From Chloroflexi bacterium GWB2_54_36 (GTDB taxonomy: Bacteria > Chloroflexota > Anaerolineae > Anaerolineales > Anaerolineaceae), in the NCBI GenBank assembly GCA_001796355.1, contig MGMG01000040.1:1-39466 (forward strand): DNA of 39,466 nucleotides, read 5' to 3'. The translations under genes were made by a program, and so were the position numbers. The notes beneath the pieces are model-generated. The model was not told where the DNA came from, made no database searches, and saw only the letters and a program-made list of their open reading frames with translations. Shown here piece after piece: positions 1 through 8,037 of this stretch (its first letter is position 1; each line of letters opens with the position of its first letter).

Positions 1-81
1 GGTCGTCTTGCCGTGGTCAATGTGACCCATCGTCCCTACGTTCAAATGCGGTTTGCTGCGATCGAATTTCTGCTTTGCCAT
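1..81 (-). CDS. tuf: Elongation factor Tu, N-terminal fragment (cut by window start)
   Basis: The reverse strand from 81 encodes MAKQKFDRSKPHLNVGTMGH and continues IDHGKTT, which is the EF-Tu N-terminus with the GTP-binding P-loop GHIDHGKT. EF-Tu is the GTPase that carries aminoacyl-tRNA to the ribosome A site. Only 27 codons are present; the rest lies outside the window. An AAGGAG ribosome-binding site (90-97, reverse strand) sits about 8 bases ahead of the ATG, which fixes the start. It lies directly downstream of three tRNA genes on the same strand, the conserved tRNA-Thr/Tyr/Thr-tuf arrangement, and is probably co-transcribed with them from the promoter near 544-572. Confidence 0.95.
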   Translation of the reverse strand, partial: MAKQKFDRSKPHLNVGTMGHIDHGKTT

Positions 82-141
82 GTTCTATTCTCCTTGGCTC
101 CTCAATTAATCAAGAAGGGTCCTGGGACAACCGGCAAAAAG

Positions 142-214
142 AGCCCTCAATGGGATTTGAACCCATGACCTCGCCCTTACCAAGGGCGCGCTCTACCTAC
201 TGAGCTATGAGGGC
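142..214 (-). tRNA. tRNA-Thr(GGT)
   Basis: On the reverse strand the seven-base acceptor GCCCTCA pairs perfectly with TGAGGGC. The anticodon loop TTGGTAA is closed by a CCCTT/AAGGG stem, giving anticodon GGT, and a GGTTCAAAT T-loop is present. The terminal CCA is not encoded. It lies 60 bases before the tuf start codon. Confidence 0.95.
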
Positions 215-272
215 TTGCCGTTCTCCAGAAATTTCCCCGGAAACCCGGGAAAGCTTCGGTCAACCGACCAGG

Positions 273-355
273 TGGGCAGTGAAGGATTCGAACCTCCGAA
301 GTCGTCCGACAGCTGATTTACAGTCAGCCCCCTTTGGCCACTTGGGTAACTGCCC
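273..355 (-). tRNA. tRNA-Tyr(GTA)
   Basis: On the reverse strand the acceptor GGGCAGT pairs with ACTGCCC. The anticodon stem-loop CTGA-CTGTAAA-TCAG gives anticodon GTA. A long variable arm is present, as expected for bacterial tRNA-Tyr (total 83 nt), as is the T-loop GGTTCGAAT. CCA is not encoded. It is the middle gene of the tRNA trio. Confidence 0.95.
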
Positions 356-437
356 CGGCCCGAGCTGTTGTTGGCTCGCAAGTGAGGTTGTTCCAGCTCA
401 TTTTAAAGATCAGCCTCACTCGCCAGCCCGCAACTTG

Positions 438-510
438 AGCCGACGATGGGAATCGAACCCATAACCTACCACTTACAAGGCGGTTGCTCTGCCGATTGAG
501 CTACGTCGGC
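438..510 (-). tRNA. tRNA-Thr(TGT)
   Basis: On the reverse strand the acceptor GCCGACG pairs with CGTCGGC. The anticodon loop CTTGTAA gives anticodon TGT, and the T-loop GGTTCGATT is present. CCA is not encoded. It is the first gene of the tRNA-tuf transcription unit. Confidence 0.95.
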
Positions 511-543
511 ATGCATTGTTAAGTTGCAATGTTAACAGGCGGG

Positions 544-572
544 ATTATACCAGAGGCCGTTAACGAAGGCAA
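544..572 (-). promoter_or_regulatory. Promoter for tRNA-Thr-Tyr-Thr-tuf
   Basis: On the reverse strand TTGCCT (572-567) and TATAAT (549-544) are separated by exactly 17 bases. The predicted transcript would start near 537, about 27 bases before the first tRNA. The fit to a sigma-70-type promoter and the position ahead of a stable-RNA cluster support the call. Confidence 0.75.
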
Positions 573-672
573 GGTATTCCGTCCGTTTTACCGCTGCGCG
601 AGTTTATCAGACATCCCAATGAGAGTCAAGATGTTCGCGGGGCATGAGGGGTTACAACCATAGAATCCGTAG

Positions 673-697
673 GGTGCGTTCTGTTCTTGAACGCACC
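673..697. repeat. Short perfect inverted repeat, family A
   Basis: GGTGCGTTC, seven bases of loop, then GAACGCACC: a perfect 9-bp hairpin in the intergenic DNA between the tRNA cluster and the MBL-fold gene. A second copy with the same arms and a different loop lies at 850-874. No T-run follows, so it is not an obvious terminator. Confidence 0.8.
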
Positions 698-849
698 GCA
701 AGTGTAATTCGCTTGCTAGCTCCCAGCCATTATCAACAACCCCGTGGATATTTGTTTATTAATATCTCTCTATCTCCCGCCAATTTTTATTCTGCTGATG
801 ATGAGACGAAATATATGGATTAGCAAAATTATAGATGAAATTGGTCATT

Positions 850-874
850 GGTGCGTTCACAAACAGAACGCACC
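850..874. repeat. Short perfect inverted repeat, family A (second copy)
   Basis: GGTGCGTTC, loop ACAAACA, GAACGCACC. The arms are identical to the hairpin at 673-697. The loops are near reverse complements (TGTTCTT versus ACAAACA), as if the two copies were partly inverted relative to each other. Confidence 0.8.
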
Positions 875-930
875 TACTTCATCAGTGGTCTCCGTGCCTC
901 CGTGGTGATTATTCTATTTTTCGGTAAACG

Positions 931-1033
931 GTGCACCTGCTTTTAACTTTGAGCTATCTTTCATCAAGTGCAGGTGCATCGCTCCTTAATACGTGGTGGA
1001 TAAGCGTCGTTATTATGCCAGGAGCAACGTACC
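931..1033. repeat. Dispersed hairpin repeat, family A, long copy A1
   Basis: Contains GCACCTGC (933-940) facing GCAGGTGC (970-977). This is followed by CAGGTGCATCGCTCCTTAAT (971-990) and, 27 bases on, CCAGGAGCAACG (1018-1029). The same two blocks with the same spacing recur at 26761-26819. The outer blocks are imperfect inverted repeats of each other (GCATCGCTCCT against AGGAGCAACGTAC). The element is noncoding and lies just upstream of the MBL-fold gene promoter. The 511-1066 gap otherwise holds only the tRNA promoter and the two hairpins listed separately. Confidence 0.75.
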
Positions 1034-1066
1034 CAACCGAACCTCGTTGCCAGGCTGAATGGGAAA

Positions 1067-1095
1067 CTGACGCCTGCTGGACTTTATTGTATAAT
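1067..1095 (+). promoter_or_regulatory. Promoter for the MBL-mutY-pcm gene group
   Basis: CTGACG (1067-1072), a 17-base spacer and a perfect TATAAT (1090-1095). The -35 box is weak, but the -10 box and its distance to the GGAGG ribosome-binding site (about 1111-1115) and start codon at 1125 fit well. Confidence 0.6.
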
Positions 1096-1124
1096 CAGTA
1101 CCAGATTGATGGAGGCTCTGCTTA

Positions 1125-1775
1125 ATGGAAATTACCTGGTACGGACATTCCTGCTTTCGCATCACCGAACGAAACCTGGCGACCGTGGTTACCGACCCAT
1201 ATGATCACCGGGCAGTGGGCTACGTTTCGCTTAAATTAAAGGCCGATATCGTCACAGTCAGCCATAAGGCTCCCGGGCACGATTTTTTAAACGGCGTCAA
1301 AGGCGATGTGTATCCCATCACCGGTCCTGGCGAGTTTGAAGTGGGCGGCGTTTTTATAACAGGCGTGCAGACCAACGGTCACACCCAAAAAAACCAGGAT
1401 GAGCCTCGTAATACGATGTATTTGATTGACTATAACGGGATCAACGTTTTGCATCTGGGCGCCATCGACCGTGTGCCAACACAAACAGAGGTGGAAGATC
1501 TCGGCCCGGTACATCTGGCTCTGGTTCCGATCGGCGGAGGCACCGGTTTGAATGCCGCCAAAGCCGCCGAGGTGGTCAGTTTGCTCGAGCCAAACATTGT
1601 CATCCCCATGCATTTTGCCACGCTGGAATCGGCTATAACTTTGGATCCTCTAGGGAAGTTTCTGAAAGAAATGGGTTTGACGGACATCCCGCCGCAACCT
1701 GCTTATAAAGTTACCTCAGTCAATGCGCTTCCCGAGGAAACCCAGGTGATTGTGTTAGATTTGCAGGGTAATTAG
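1125..1775 (+). CDS. MBL-fold (UlaG-like) protein with degenerate metal site
   Basis: 216 residues with the metallo-beta-lactamase-fold N-terminus EITWYGHSCFRI, the TDPY strand and the GPGEFEVGGVFITG and PMHFAT segments seen in UlaG-like hydrolases. The family uses an H-x-H-x-D-H metal motif; here residues 46-52 read SHKAPGH, so the second His (49) and the Asp (51) are replaced by Ala and Gly. The usual HLGD later on reads HLGA (110-113). Two or more metal ligands are therefore missing and hydrolase activity is doubtful, although His47, His52 and His163 remain. A GGAGG box precedes the ATG. The next gene starts 11 bases after the stop, so it heads an apparent operon with mutY. The fold assignment is firm and the lack of activity is an inference. 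Confidence 0.85.
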   Translation: MEITWYGHSCFRITERNLATVVTDPYDHRAVGYVSLKLKADIVTVSHKAPGHDFLNGVKGDVYPITGPGEFEVGGVFITGVQTNGHTQKNQDEPRNTMYLIDYNGINVLHLGAIDRVPTQTEVEDLGPVHLALVPIGGGTGLNAAKAAEVVSLLEPNIVIPMHFATLESAITLDPLGKFLKEMGLTDIPPQPAYKVTSVNALPEETQVIVLDLQGN

Positions 1776-1786
1776 GAGATCGCCTG

Positions 1787-2089
1787 ATGCCTGTCAAATT
1801 ACTGATGTCCTGGGATATCGCCCCCGAACACGAACAAGAGTACTTCGAGTTCGTGGTACGGGAGTTTATCCCTGGCGTTCAGCGCATGGGCTTTGAATTG
1901 AGCGATGCCTGGGCAACGGTTTTTGGCACCCAACCTCAGATCATGGTTGGCGCGGTAGCGCCTACTCAGAATAAAGCACGCGAGATCATGGACTCTACCG
2001 AGTGGAAGAATTTGCAAAATCAATTGCTGGATTATGTGCGCAATTACCAGGATAAGGTTGTGGATGTGCGCACCGGTTTCCAGTTTTAA
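1787..2089 (+). CDS. Small conserved-looking protein of unknown function (100 aa)
   Basis: 100 residues with no signal peptide or membrane segment. The beta-alpha-beta rhythm (VKLLMSWDI, then an acidic helix EHEQEYFEFVVREFIP, then IMVGAVAP, then a helix with TEWKNLQNQLLDYV) is compatible with a ferredoxin-like dimeric alpha/beta barrel, but I do not recognise the family. AGGAG lies 8 bases before the ATG. It sits between the degenerate MBL protein (11-base gap) and mutY (15-base gap), so co-expression with both is likely. No function is assigned. Confidence 0.8.
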   Translation: MPVKLLMSWDIAPEHEQEYFEFVVREFIPGVQRMGFELSDAWATVFGTQPQIMVGAVAPTQNKAREIMDSTEWKNLQNQLLDYVRNYQDKVVDVRTGFQF

Positions 2090-2104
2090 TCGACGGTGAA
2101 TTGA

Positions 2105-3175
2105 ATGCCAACGGAATTTGCCCGGCTTCTGCTCGCCTGGTACTTGCCGCATGCTCGTAAATTGCCGTGGCGCGGTAATCCGGATCCGTATGCGGTGTGG
2201 GTCTCGGAAATCATGCTGCAACAAACCCGGGTGGAAACCGTCATTCCGTATTTTCAGCGTTGGATGCAGCGTTTCCCAACGGTGCAGGCATTGGCAGAAT
2301 CCAATGAGCAGGATGCGTTGCAGACGTGGGAGGGACTGGGTTATTACAGCCGCGCACGCAACCTTTACCGGGCTGCCAAAGAAGTGGTGAAACGCTTTGG
2401 TGGTCGATTGCCGACAACACGGTTGGAATTGGAGAAACTGCCGGGGATCGGGCGTTATACGGCCGGCGCGATTGCTTCGATGGCTTTTGGCCAGGATGAA
2501 CCAGCCCTGGACGGGAATTTACGCCGCGTTCTGGCGCGGGTGTTCAATTTGACTGTGCTGCTGCGCACAAAACAGGGAAAGCAGGCGCTGCAGCAGCTAT
2601 TAGACGAACATCTGCCGCGCGGCCAGGCCGGCGATTTTAACCAGGCGATGATGGACCTGGGCGCGACGTTGTGCACGCCGCGTTCACCCGACTGTGCGAA
2701 TTGCCCGCTAGCTACAATTTGCCAGGCTTACCGACTCGGCGTTCAGGAAGAACGCCCGCTGACAGAGCCGCGCCGCCAGGTACCGCTTTACACGGTCACT
2801 GCCGCGGTGATACGGCGGGATGGACGCGTGTTGATTGCGCAGCGACCGGTTGCAGGGCTGCTGGGCGGCATGTGGGAGTTCCCGGGCGGTAAACAAGAAC
2901 CTGATGAAACGCTTACAGCCTGTCTGGAACGCGAGATTCTTGAAGAGCTGGGGACGAGGGTAACGGTCGGCGAGCCGATTGGAATTTACCGACACGCCTA
3001 TACACATTTCAAGGTGACCCTGCACGCGTTCTACTGCACCCTGAACGGCACAGAACCGCAGGCAATCGAAGCGAGCGACCTGCGTTGGGCGCTGCCCAAC
3101 GAATTAGCTGCCTTTCCAATGGGAAAGATCGACCGGCAAATAGCCAGGCATCTATCCACCGTCGCAAAAATTTGA
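2105..3175 (+). CDS. mutY: A/G-specific adenine glycosylase (MutY) fused to an intact Nudix domain
   Basis: 356 residues. It removes adenine mispaired with 8-oxoguanine in base excision repair. Residues 1-210 are the glycosylase: catalytic Glu35 in WVSEIMLQQTRVETV, helix-hairpin-helix LPGIGRYTAGA (112-122), catalytic Asp136 in LDGN, and the [4Fe-4S] loop Cys190-X6-Cys197-X2-Cys200-X5-Cys206. Residues 227-350 are a Nudix-fold domain with a complete Nudix box beginning at Gly262 (G-x5-E-x7-REILEELG). In E. coli MutY this domain has no Nudix catalytic residues and serves lesion recognition, so the intact box is notable. The start is the first ATG and has only a weak ribosome-binding site. It is probably co-transcribed with the two genes before it. 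Confidence 0.95.
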   Translation: MPTEFARLLLAWYLPHARKLPWRGNPDPYAVWVSEIMLQQTRVETVIPYFQRWMQRFPTVQALAESNEQDALQTWEGLGYYSRARNLYRAAKEVVKRFGGRLPTTRLELEKLPGIGRYTAGAIASMAFGQDEPALDGNLRRVLARVFNLTVLLRTKQGKQALQQLLDEHLPRGQAGDFNQAMMDLGATLCTPRSPDCANCPLATICQAYRLGVQEERPLTEPRRQVPLYTVTAAVIRRDGRVLIAQRPVAGLLGGMWEFPGGKQEPDETLTACLEREILEELGTRVTVGEPIGIYRHAYTHFKVTLHAFYCTLNGTEPQAIEASDLRWALPNELAAFPMGKIDRQIARHLSTVAKI

Positions 3176-3269
3176 TTTAATAGAGTATGCAGACCAGGCG
3201 TGGGTTTTCAAACGACCAGGATATTTTGAAAATCTACGATAATGTATCCTCTGTAAAGATGGGCGGCAG

Positions 3270-3956
3270 ATGATGGAAGTGATGGATGAATACACCCGGC
3301 TAAGAACGGAAATGGTTGCCGCGCAGATTGCCCGGCGCGGGCTACGCGATCCCCGTCTGTTGGCTGCCTTCCAGCATGTGCAGCGGCACCTTTTCCTTCC
3401 GCAGCCGCTGCGCAGCCACGCCTATGAAGATCGCCCGCTGCCCATTGGCCAAAACCAGACGATCTCGCAGCCATATATTGTGGCGTTGATGACTTCACTG
3501 CTGGAGTTGAAGGGGGAAGAGAATGTGCTGGAAATAGGCACCGGTTCAGGCTATCAAGCTGCGATCCTTTCAATAATGGCGCGGACCGTCCACAGCATTG
3601 AACGCTACCAGGAACTGGCGGATGCAGGCCGCGCCAGGTTGGTGCGTTTGGGTTGTTACAATGTGCAGGTGCACTGCGCCGACGGATCGTCGGGTTGGCC
3701 GCAGGCTGCACCTTATCAGGCTATTATCGTGACCGCTGCTGCTGCCGCTGCTCCGAAGCCACTCCTCGAACAATTGGCAGAGGGAGGCCGGCTGGTGCTG
3801 CCAGTAGGCGGCAGCCAGGGCCAGGTGTTGCAATTATGGACGCGCGAATCAGGACGGTTGGACTACCAGGACATACTTCCGGTAAGTTTTGTGCCCCTGC
3901 GCGGTGAATTTGGTTGGAGCGAGGATGATTGGGGTACGCCGGATAAAGAGGAATAG
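3270..3956 (+). CDS. pcm: Protein-L-isoaspartate O-methyltransferase
   Basis: 228 residues. It methylates isoaspartyl residues in aged proteins using S-adenosylmethionine, starting their repair. The SAM-binding motif VLEIGTGSGYQAAIL (about residues 85-99), the substrate-site segment PIGQNQTISQPYIVALM upstream and the post-motif GGRLVLPVG are typical of Pcm. The length matches the family. The start could be 3270, the adjacent ATG at 3273, or 3285, which has GGAAG just ahead of it. It is about 95 bases after mutY, and its end faces the convergent ATPase gene across only nine bases. Confidence 0.92.
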   Translation: MMEVMDEYTRLRTEMVAAQIARRGLRDPRLLAAFQHVQRHLFLPQPLRSHAYEDRPLPIGQNQTISQPYIVALMTSLLELKGEENVLEIGTGSGYQAAILSIMARTVHSIERYQELADAGRARLVRLGCYNVQVHCADGSSGWPQAAPYQAIIVTAAAAAAPKPLLEQLAEGGRLVLPVGGSQGQVLQLWTRESGRLDYQDILPVSFVPLRGEFGWSEDDWGTPDKEE

Positions 3957-3965
3957 CTGGCAGCG

Positions 3966-6704
3966 TCAAAACGGGCGGTAGGCAAACCAGCGGCGAATCA
4001 TTTCCACCTGGAAATGATAAAAACCATTCTCGTCTTCCACCAGGTCGCGTTTTAGCGCCAGAGCCAGGTTGGCCTCAAAATTCTCCGGGAAGCAGCGCGC
4101 CCATTCATCGCGGGAGATGGATCCTTCGGGTCCGAGGCTAGACAGATGGTCGAGCATGGCGGCTGTCTGCGGGTTGATTTGTGGCCCACGCACGTCTACA
4201 AAAAAGAAACTGCTGCTGGTAAGCGTGCGGTTGGCCGCTTCTTCCACATCCGCCATCGTGGCTAAAAAGCGCTGACTGCTCGTCTGCTCATTTTTGAGCA
4301 TCACAAGTTCATAACAGATGGATTGCACCAGATGCGGGTGGCCGCGGGTTAAATATAAAATGTGCTGGCTGGCAGCCGGCACATACGTCAATTGAAAATT
4401 TTTCACCGGGTTTTCAATCAGGCGCATGGTTTCGCTGGGAGCGAGCCTGCCAATCTTAACAACCTGGGCGTTGAACAGGAAAGTGGACCAGGCGTTGATT
4501 TCGTCCAGGGTATGCGACCCAACAAACAGCAGCTTAAAATGCGGCCGGTGCTGGATGACGAAACGGGCAAGCCCCAGGTACTCCTGTATCTGGGATTTAT
4601 TATTTTGCAGGATAGGCTCAAGCGCTTCGAACTCATCCATCATGAGCAAAACAATCGCATCATGCTCAACCAGGATTTTCTCAGAGTGATCGATCCAGCG
4701 GCTGATTTGGGCAAAAAGGCTTTTATTTTCCTGCCGAATGATTGCTGGCAGCCTCAGACCGCGCTGGCGGTAAGCCTCAGAACGGATCTCATTGATCACA
4801 TAGTAAAACAAATCCATCAGTTGTGAATAACCGGCGAGCCCCTGCCCGTCAAGAAAAACACTGATGATCGTACTTGGCAAATAATGATCTAAATTAAGCA
4901 GCAACGAGGTTTTTCCCATACGCCGCTGACCATAAAGGTGCAGGGGAGGGCGGTTTGGACCCAGGAGTAAACTTTCCAGCCGCGCCATGATATCTGTGCG
5001 TCCGACAAAGACCTCCTGTTGATCATTTAACGGCATTCCACAAATATAAGGGTTGGCGATTTCATGGTGGTAGTTCGCCTCGCGGGTAAGCCGCTCAATT
5101 TTATTCTCGATTATCCGGTCCCAGGCGGCAGTTACCCTGGTAAACCGGCTGGAATTGGCTTGGGGAGAAAGGATTAACTCACGTTGGAACAAATTCAAAT
5201 CATCGCGCACCCGTCCCAGCCCCAAACGGGTCTGATAAACAGAAGATTGATTCAGAGCGCTTTCAACATCGTGGCTCATGCGGGCAAAGGGACTGAGCAG
5301 AGTAGAAATCTGGCTGTCCGAGAAATTCCACTGCGCCAGGCGTGATGCGCCCGAGATGGAAGCCAGATCCGCGCAACTTTCCAGTTTGCGGGCCAGTAAT
5401 TCAATCTCTGCCGCTTGCAACGCCCGCCGCTGGGGTGAATCGCTAAATTTCAGTTTGCTCTTTTCAAACCCCTCCGGGTCGCGTTCTGCCTGGAGAATCA
5501 AATAATCTGCCAAGCCCGGCCAAACCAAAGACTGACCCTCTTCAAAAAAGGCGGCATGCAACTTGAAATATTTCAATGGGCTGACATTGGAACGGCTGTC
5601 CAGAGTGTAGAGCAAATTATTCCAGATGGCGATAAAGGGCAGACTGACGATTGGCCGCCAGACCGAAAAGGTCAACCCGGCCAGGGTCACCAACAACGCC
5701 CTGACAATATTTATCTGTTCAAAGGTGTATCTCATTACAAGGTCGTTTGACAGATATACCCAGCTGATGCCCAAGACCAGTGAGGCAGCCATTGCGCCCG
5801 CCTGCGCACCGCCAACTTGATTTGCAAGCTGCCAGGTCGCGGTAAAAAGGAAACACATCAACATACCGCCGCTAAAGCCAGCCGAAATTAGGAAAACAGG
5901 CGTATTTTCAATCGAGATAAAAAATAGATAATAACTGACACTAATGACAAGTCCTTCCAAAGCTGCGATCGGCAGGACATTGATCAACCGCTTGTTGGTA
6001 TGGGACTTTAGGACCAACGATTCTATGACCAGGTAGAGGATACCGGCTGAGGTCGTGATGATCCACGCAAAACGCGCCGGCAGCGGCATGGCGCCTGGAA
6101 CGCCGGTGTAGACGCCAAAGATTTGGCCCGAAATAATACTGATGCCAATGAAAATGAACAGCACAGCAGCCAGAATTCCGGTAAGCATCCCGGCCAGCTC
6201 ACGGCTGTTGAACCAGCGGGCTGTCCGCCGTGCCTGGTTGAGCAGCACATTTCCGGTAAGACCGCCAGCGAGAGCGATTGGGATGTAAATATAATTGGTG
6301 TGACGCGCCAATAAACCAATCCCAAGGGCAATCGTGCCGCCCAGGAGGTATGCTGAACTCACGCTCGATTTAAGACTCATAACCGGTGGGATGATGAGCG
6401 AATACGCCAAGGTGAGCCACAGACTTTGAATCAATATAGGTTGGGCAATTTTAGCCAGTGACAGGAAAATCGCCACAGCAGCCACATTGAACATTACCAG
6501 CAGCAAGTAATTATTAAAAAGAAATTGAATCAGGACCGGATTGCGCCGCTGTTCCGGAGTTAAAGTCAGGTACGAAAACTCAGTGGGTAAGGTTAGATCG
6601 ATTTGATCGAGGGCCTTGCGCCAGGCAGAAGGTTTCACCAGCAGCCAGAAACCGATATGAAGTGGTGTTGTGGCGAAGAAACGAGATACAGCGGTCTGTT
6701 TCAT
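3966..6704 (-). CDS. Membrane-anchored STAND/Orc1-Cdc6-like P-loop ATPase
   Basis: 912 residues. The first ~365 residues hold about ten hydrophobic segments (for example 61-85, 90-110, 117-133, 170-194, 210-232, 240-264, 268-290, 300-318, 333-348), so it is an integral membrane protein. Residues ~420-550 form a soluble linker. The C-terminal part is an AAA+/STAND-type ATPase: VGRTDIMARLESLL (568-581), Walker A GQRRMGKTS (592-600), Walker B VLLMMDEFEAL (685-695), a sensor-like LLFVGS (725-730) and a probable winged-helix end (residues ~840-912). Its ATG overlaps the stop of the other ATPase gene (ATGA), so translation is coupled. STAND ATPases act as signalling or defence switches; the trigger and output here are unknown. 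I recognise the ATPase domain but not the membrane half. Confidence 0.85.
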   Translation of the reverse strand: MKQTAVSRFFATTPLHIGFWLLVKPSAWRKALDQIDLTLPTEFSYLTLTPEQRRNPVLIQFLFNNYLLLVMFNVAAVAIFLSLAKIAQPILIQSLWLTLAYSLIIPPVMSLKSSVSSAYLLGGTIALGIGLLARHTNYIYIPIALAGGLTGNVLLNQARRTARWFNSRELAGMLTGILAAVLFIFIGISIISGQIFGVYTGVPGAMPLPARFAWIITTSAGILYLVIESLVLKSHTNKRLINVLPIAALEGLVISVSYYLFFISIENTPVFLISAGFSGGMLMCFLFTATWQLANQVGGAQAGAMAASLVLGISWVYLSNDLVMRYTFEQINIVRALLVTLAGLTFSVWRPIVSLPFIAIWNNLLYTLDSRSNVSPLKYFKLHAAFFEEGQSLVWPGLADYLILQAERDPEGFEKSKLKFSDSPQRRALQAAEIELLARKLESCADLASISGASRLAQWNFSDSQISTLLSPFARMSHDVESALNQSSVYQTRLGLGRVRDDLNLFQRELILSPQANSSRFTRVTAAWDRIIENKIERLTREANYHHEIANPYICGMPLNDQQEVFVGRTDIMARLESLLLGPNRPPLHLYGQRRMGKTSLLLNLDHYLPSTIISVFLDGQGLAGYSQLMDLFYYVINEIRSEAYRQRGLRLPAIIRQENKSLFAQISRWIDHSEKILVEHDAIVLLMMDEFEALEPILQNNKSQIQEYLGLARFVIQHRPHFKLLFVGSHTLDEINAWSTFLFNAQVVKIGRLAPSETMRLIENPVKNFQLTYVPAASQHILYLTRGHPHLVQSICYELVMLKNEQTSSQRFLATMADVEEAANRTLTSSSFFFVDVRGPQINPQTAAMLDHLSSLGPEGSISRDEWARCFPENFEANLALALKRDLVEDENGFYHFQVEMIRRWFAYRPF

Positions 6705-7888
6705 TGTTGAGACTCAAACAGATGGCGATACGGCATAATATTGGCCAGGGCTTCTTCTTTCCATTTGTCCTTCAGGGTTTCTTCCTCCAGGGCTACCAGG
6801 CGCGTGCTGCAAAGAATTTGAAGCAAGGCGGGCCAGCAGCCGCTGGTTTGAAGTATCCAATCGATGTCTGCTGCCGGGAATGGTCTGGGGCTGGAGTGGA
6901 TAAGTTCGAGCGCCTCTTCGGGGGTGAGGGGACCAAGGGTAAGGTTATGGCCAAATATATTCAAAAAGGGCGATGGCCGCCCGTGGTCGATCGCCAACAT
7001 GGCAGGGTTGCGCTGGGCCGCCAGGATGAGCGCCAGACGCCCTTCCGTCAAATTACTTACCAACGAGCGCAGCGACCACCAGAATTGCTGGGTAAACTCC
7101 GGGTTGGTAAGAGCAATTTGAACCTCATCCAGCAAAATCACGGTCGGTTGAGTGAGGTAGCGGGCGAAAATATCGACAAACTGGACCAGGTCGCACGAGG
7201 CAGGCACTGGATAGCCCAGCGTGCGCAGCACGAAAGTCATGAAACCTTCGCGGGTGCACACTCGCGGATCTTGAAAATCGATATATAACCAGTGGTACTG
7301 GCCGGGTTGCGCAAGCCAAATGGTGTTTTGGTTGGGGCGCAGCGCGGTCGGCGTGGTGCGCGTGATTTTGCGTAGATAATGCAGCAATGAGGTCTTGCCG
7401 CTGCGCTGCGCGCCTATGATAGCCACATTTTGCATCGCCTGGCCGTTGAGCGCGTTGAAAATGTTTCTTAACTCGCGCGCCCGCCCGAAGAAGAGGTGCG
7501 GCTGGAGGATGGGCGGACCAATAATGAAAGCGGATAACGGCTTGACTTCTGATTCCAGGTTTTCATGGTTCGAATCGTTAGTGCCCATCAACTGCCGGCT
7601 GAGGTGATCGGAGGAAGGATGGCCAGCGTACTCCAGGTAGGCGTGTAAATCAACCTCGTTTTCCCAGCCATTTCGGCGAGCGATGATACGGGCCAAATTT
7701 TCAACATCTTCCAGTTTCGACGGCGCGCGCCGGTGGTAAATCCAATACTGAATAGCGCTGCCGCCTTGCCGTCCTAACGCGTAGCCTAATTCATCGTACA
7801 CAACCTGTTTGGTTTTGTTTTCCAGATATGCTATGCGGTCAATGGCGCGCAGCAGCAAATCTGAAGCTCTTGAATCTGCCCGTTTCAT
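6701..7888 (-). CDS. Soluble STAND-type P-loop ATPase with N-terminal HTH-like domain
   Basis: 395 residues with no membrane segment. Residues ~10-90 form a helical HTH-like domain (YDELGYALGR, then SAIQYWIYHRRAP, then LARIIARR and a LHAYLEYAGHP tail), a pattern I associate with N-termini of Chloroflexota STAND proteins. The ATPase follows: FFGRAREL (133-140), Walker A GAQRSGKTS (159-167), Walker B TVILLDEVQIAL (249-260), sensor-like LALILAAQ (285-292). It ends in a short helical region without TPR or WD repeats, so the usual STAND sensor is missing and may be supplied by the partner. It overlaps the membrane ATPase gene by four bases. No ribosome-binding site is visible before the ATG, and the upstream DNA is strikingly A/T-rich. 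Confidence 0.85.
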   Translation of the reverse strand: MKRADSRASDLLLRAIDRIAYLENKTKQVVYDELGYALGRQGGSAIQYWIYHRRAPSKLEDVENLARIIARRNGWENEVDLHAYLEYAGHPSSDHLSRQLMGTNDSNHENLESEVKPLSAFIIGPPILQPHLFFGRARELRNIFNALNGQAMQNVAIIGAQRSGKTSLLHYLRKITRTTPTALRPNQNTIWLAQPGQYHWLYIDFQDPRVCTREGFMTFVLRTLGYPVPASCDLVQFVDIFARYLTQPTVILLDEVQIALTNPEFTQQFWWSLRSLVSNLTEGRLALILAAQRNPAMLAIDHGRPSPFLNIFGHNLTLGPLTPEEALELIHSSPRPFPAADIDWILQTSGCWPALLQILCSTRLVALEEETLKDKWKEEALANIMPYRHLFESQQ

Positions 7889-8037
7889 ATAAAATTAGTA
7901 GGAATTCTCGGAGTAAAATTAGAGTGCTGCTATATACTCTTTGGAGTGAACACTTAGTATAGTATACATACTTTTTGAACGAAAGCATTTTTCAAAGGAT
8001 ATTCCTGCTGATGCAGACCCGAGGGGATCAATCAGTG
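7889..8037. other. A/T-rich region upstream of the ATPase operon
   Basis: This DNA is much richer in A and T than its surroundings. It contains TATAGTATACATA around 7960-7972 and the small inverted repeat AGTGAACACT near 7942. It is the only plausible promoter/operator region for the two-ATPase operon, but no convincing -35/-10 pair can be named. Confidence 0.4.

Noticed and set aside
931-1125. Possible 64-aa protein before the MBL gene
   Set aside because: It is made of repeat A1 and the promoter region and has no ribosome-binding site; the same DNA recurs as a noncoding repeat at 26.7 kb.
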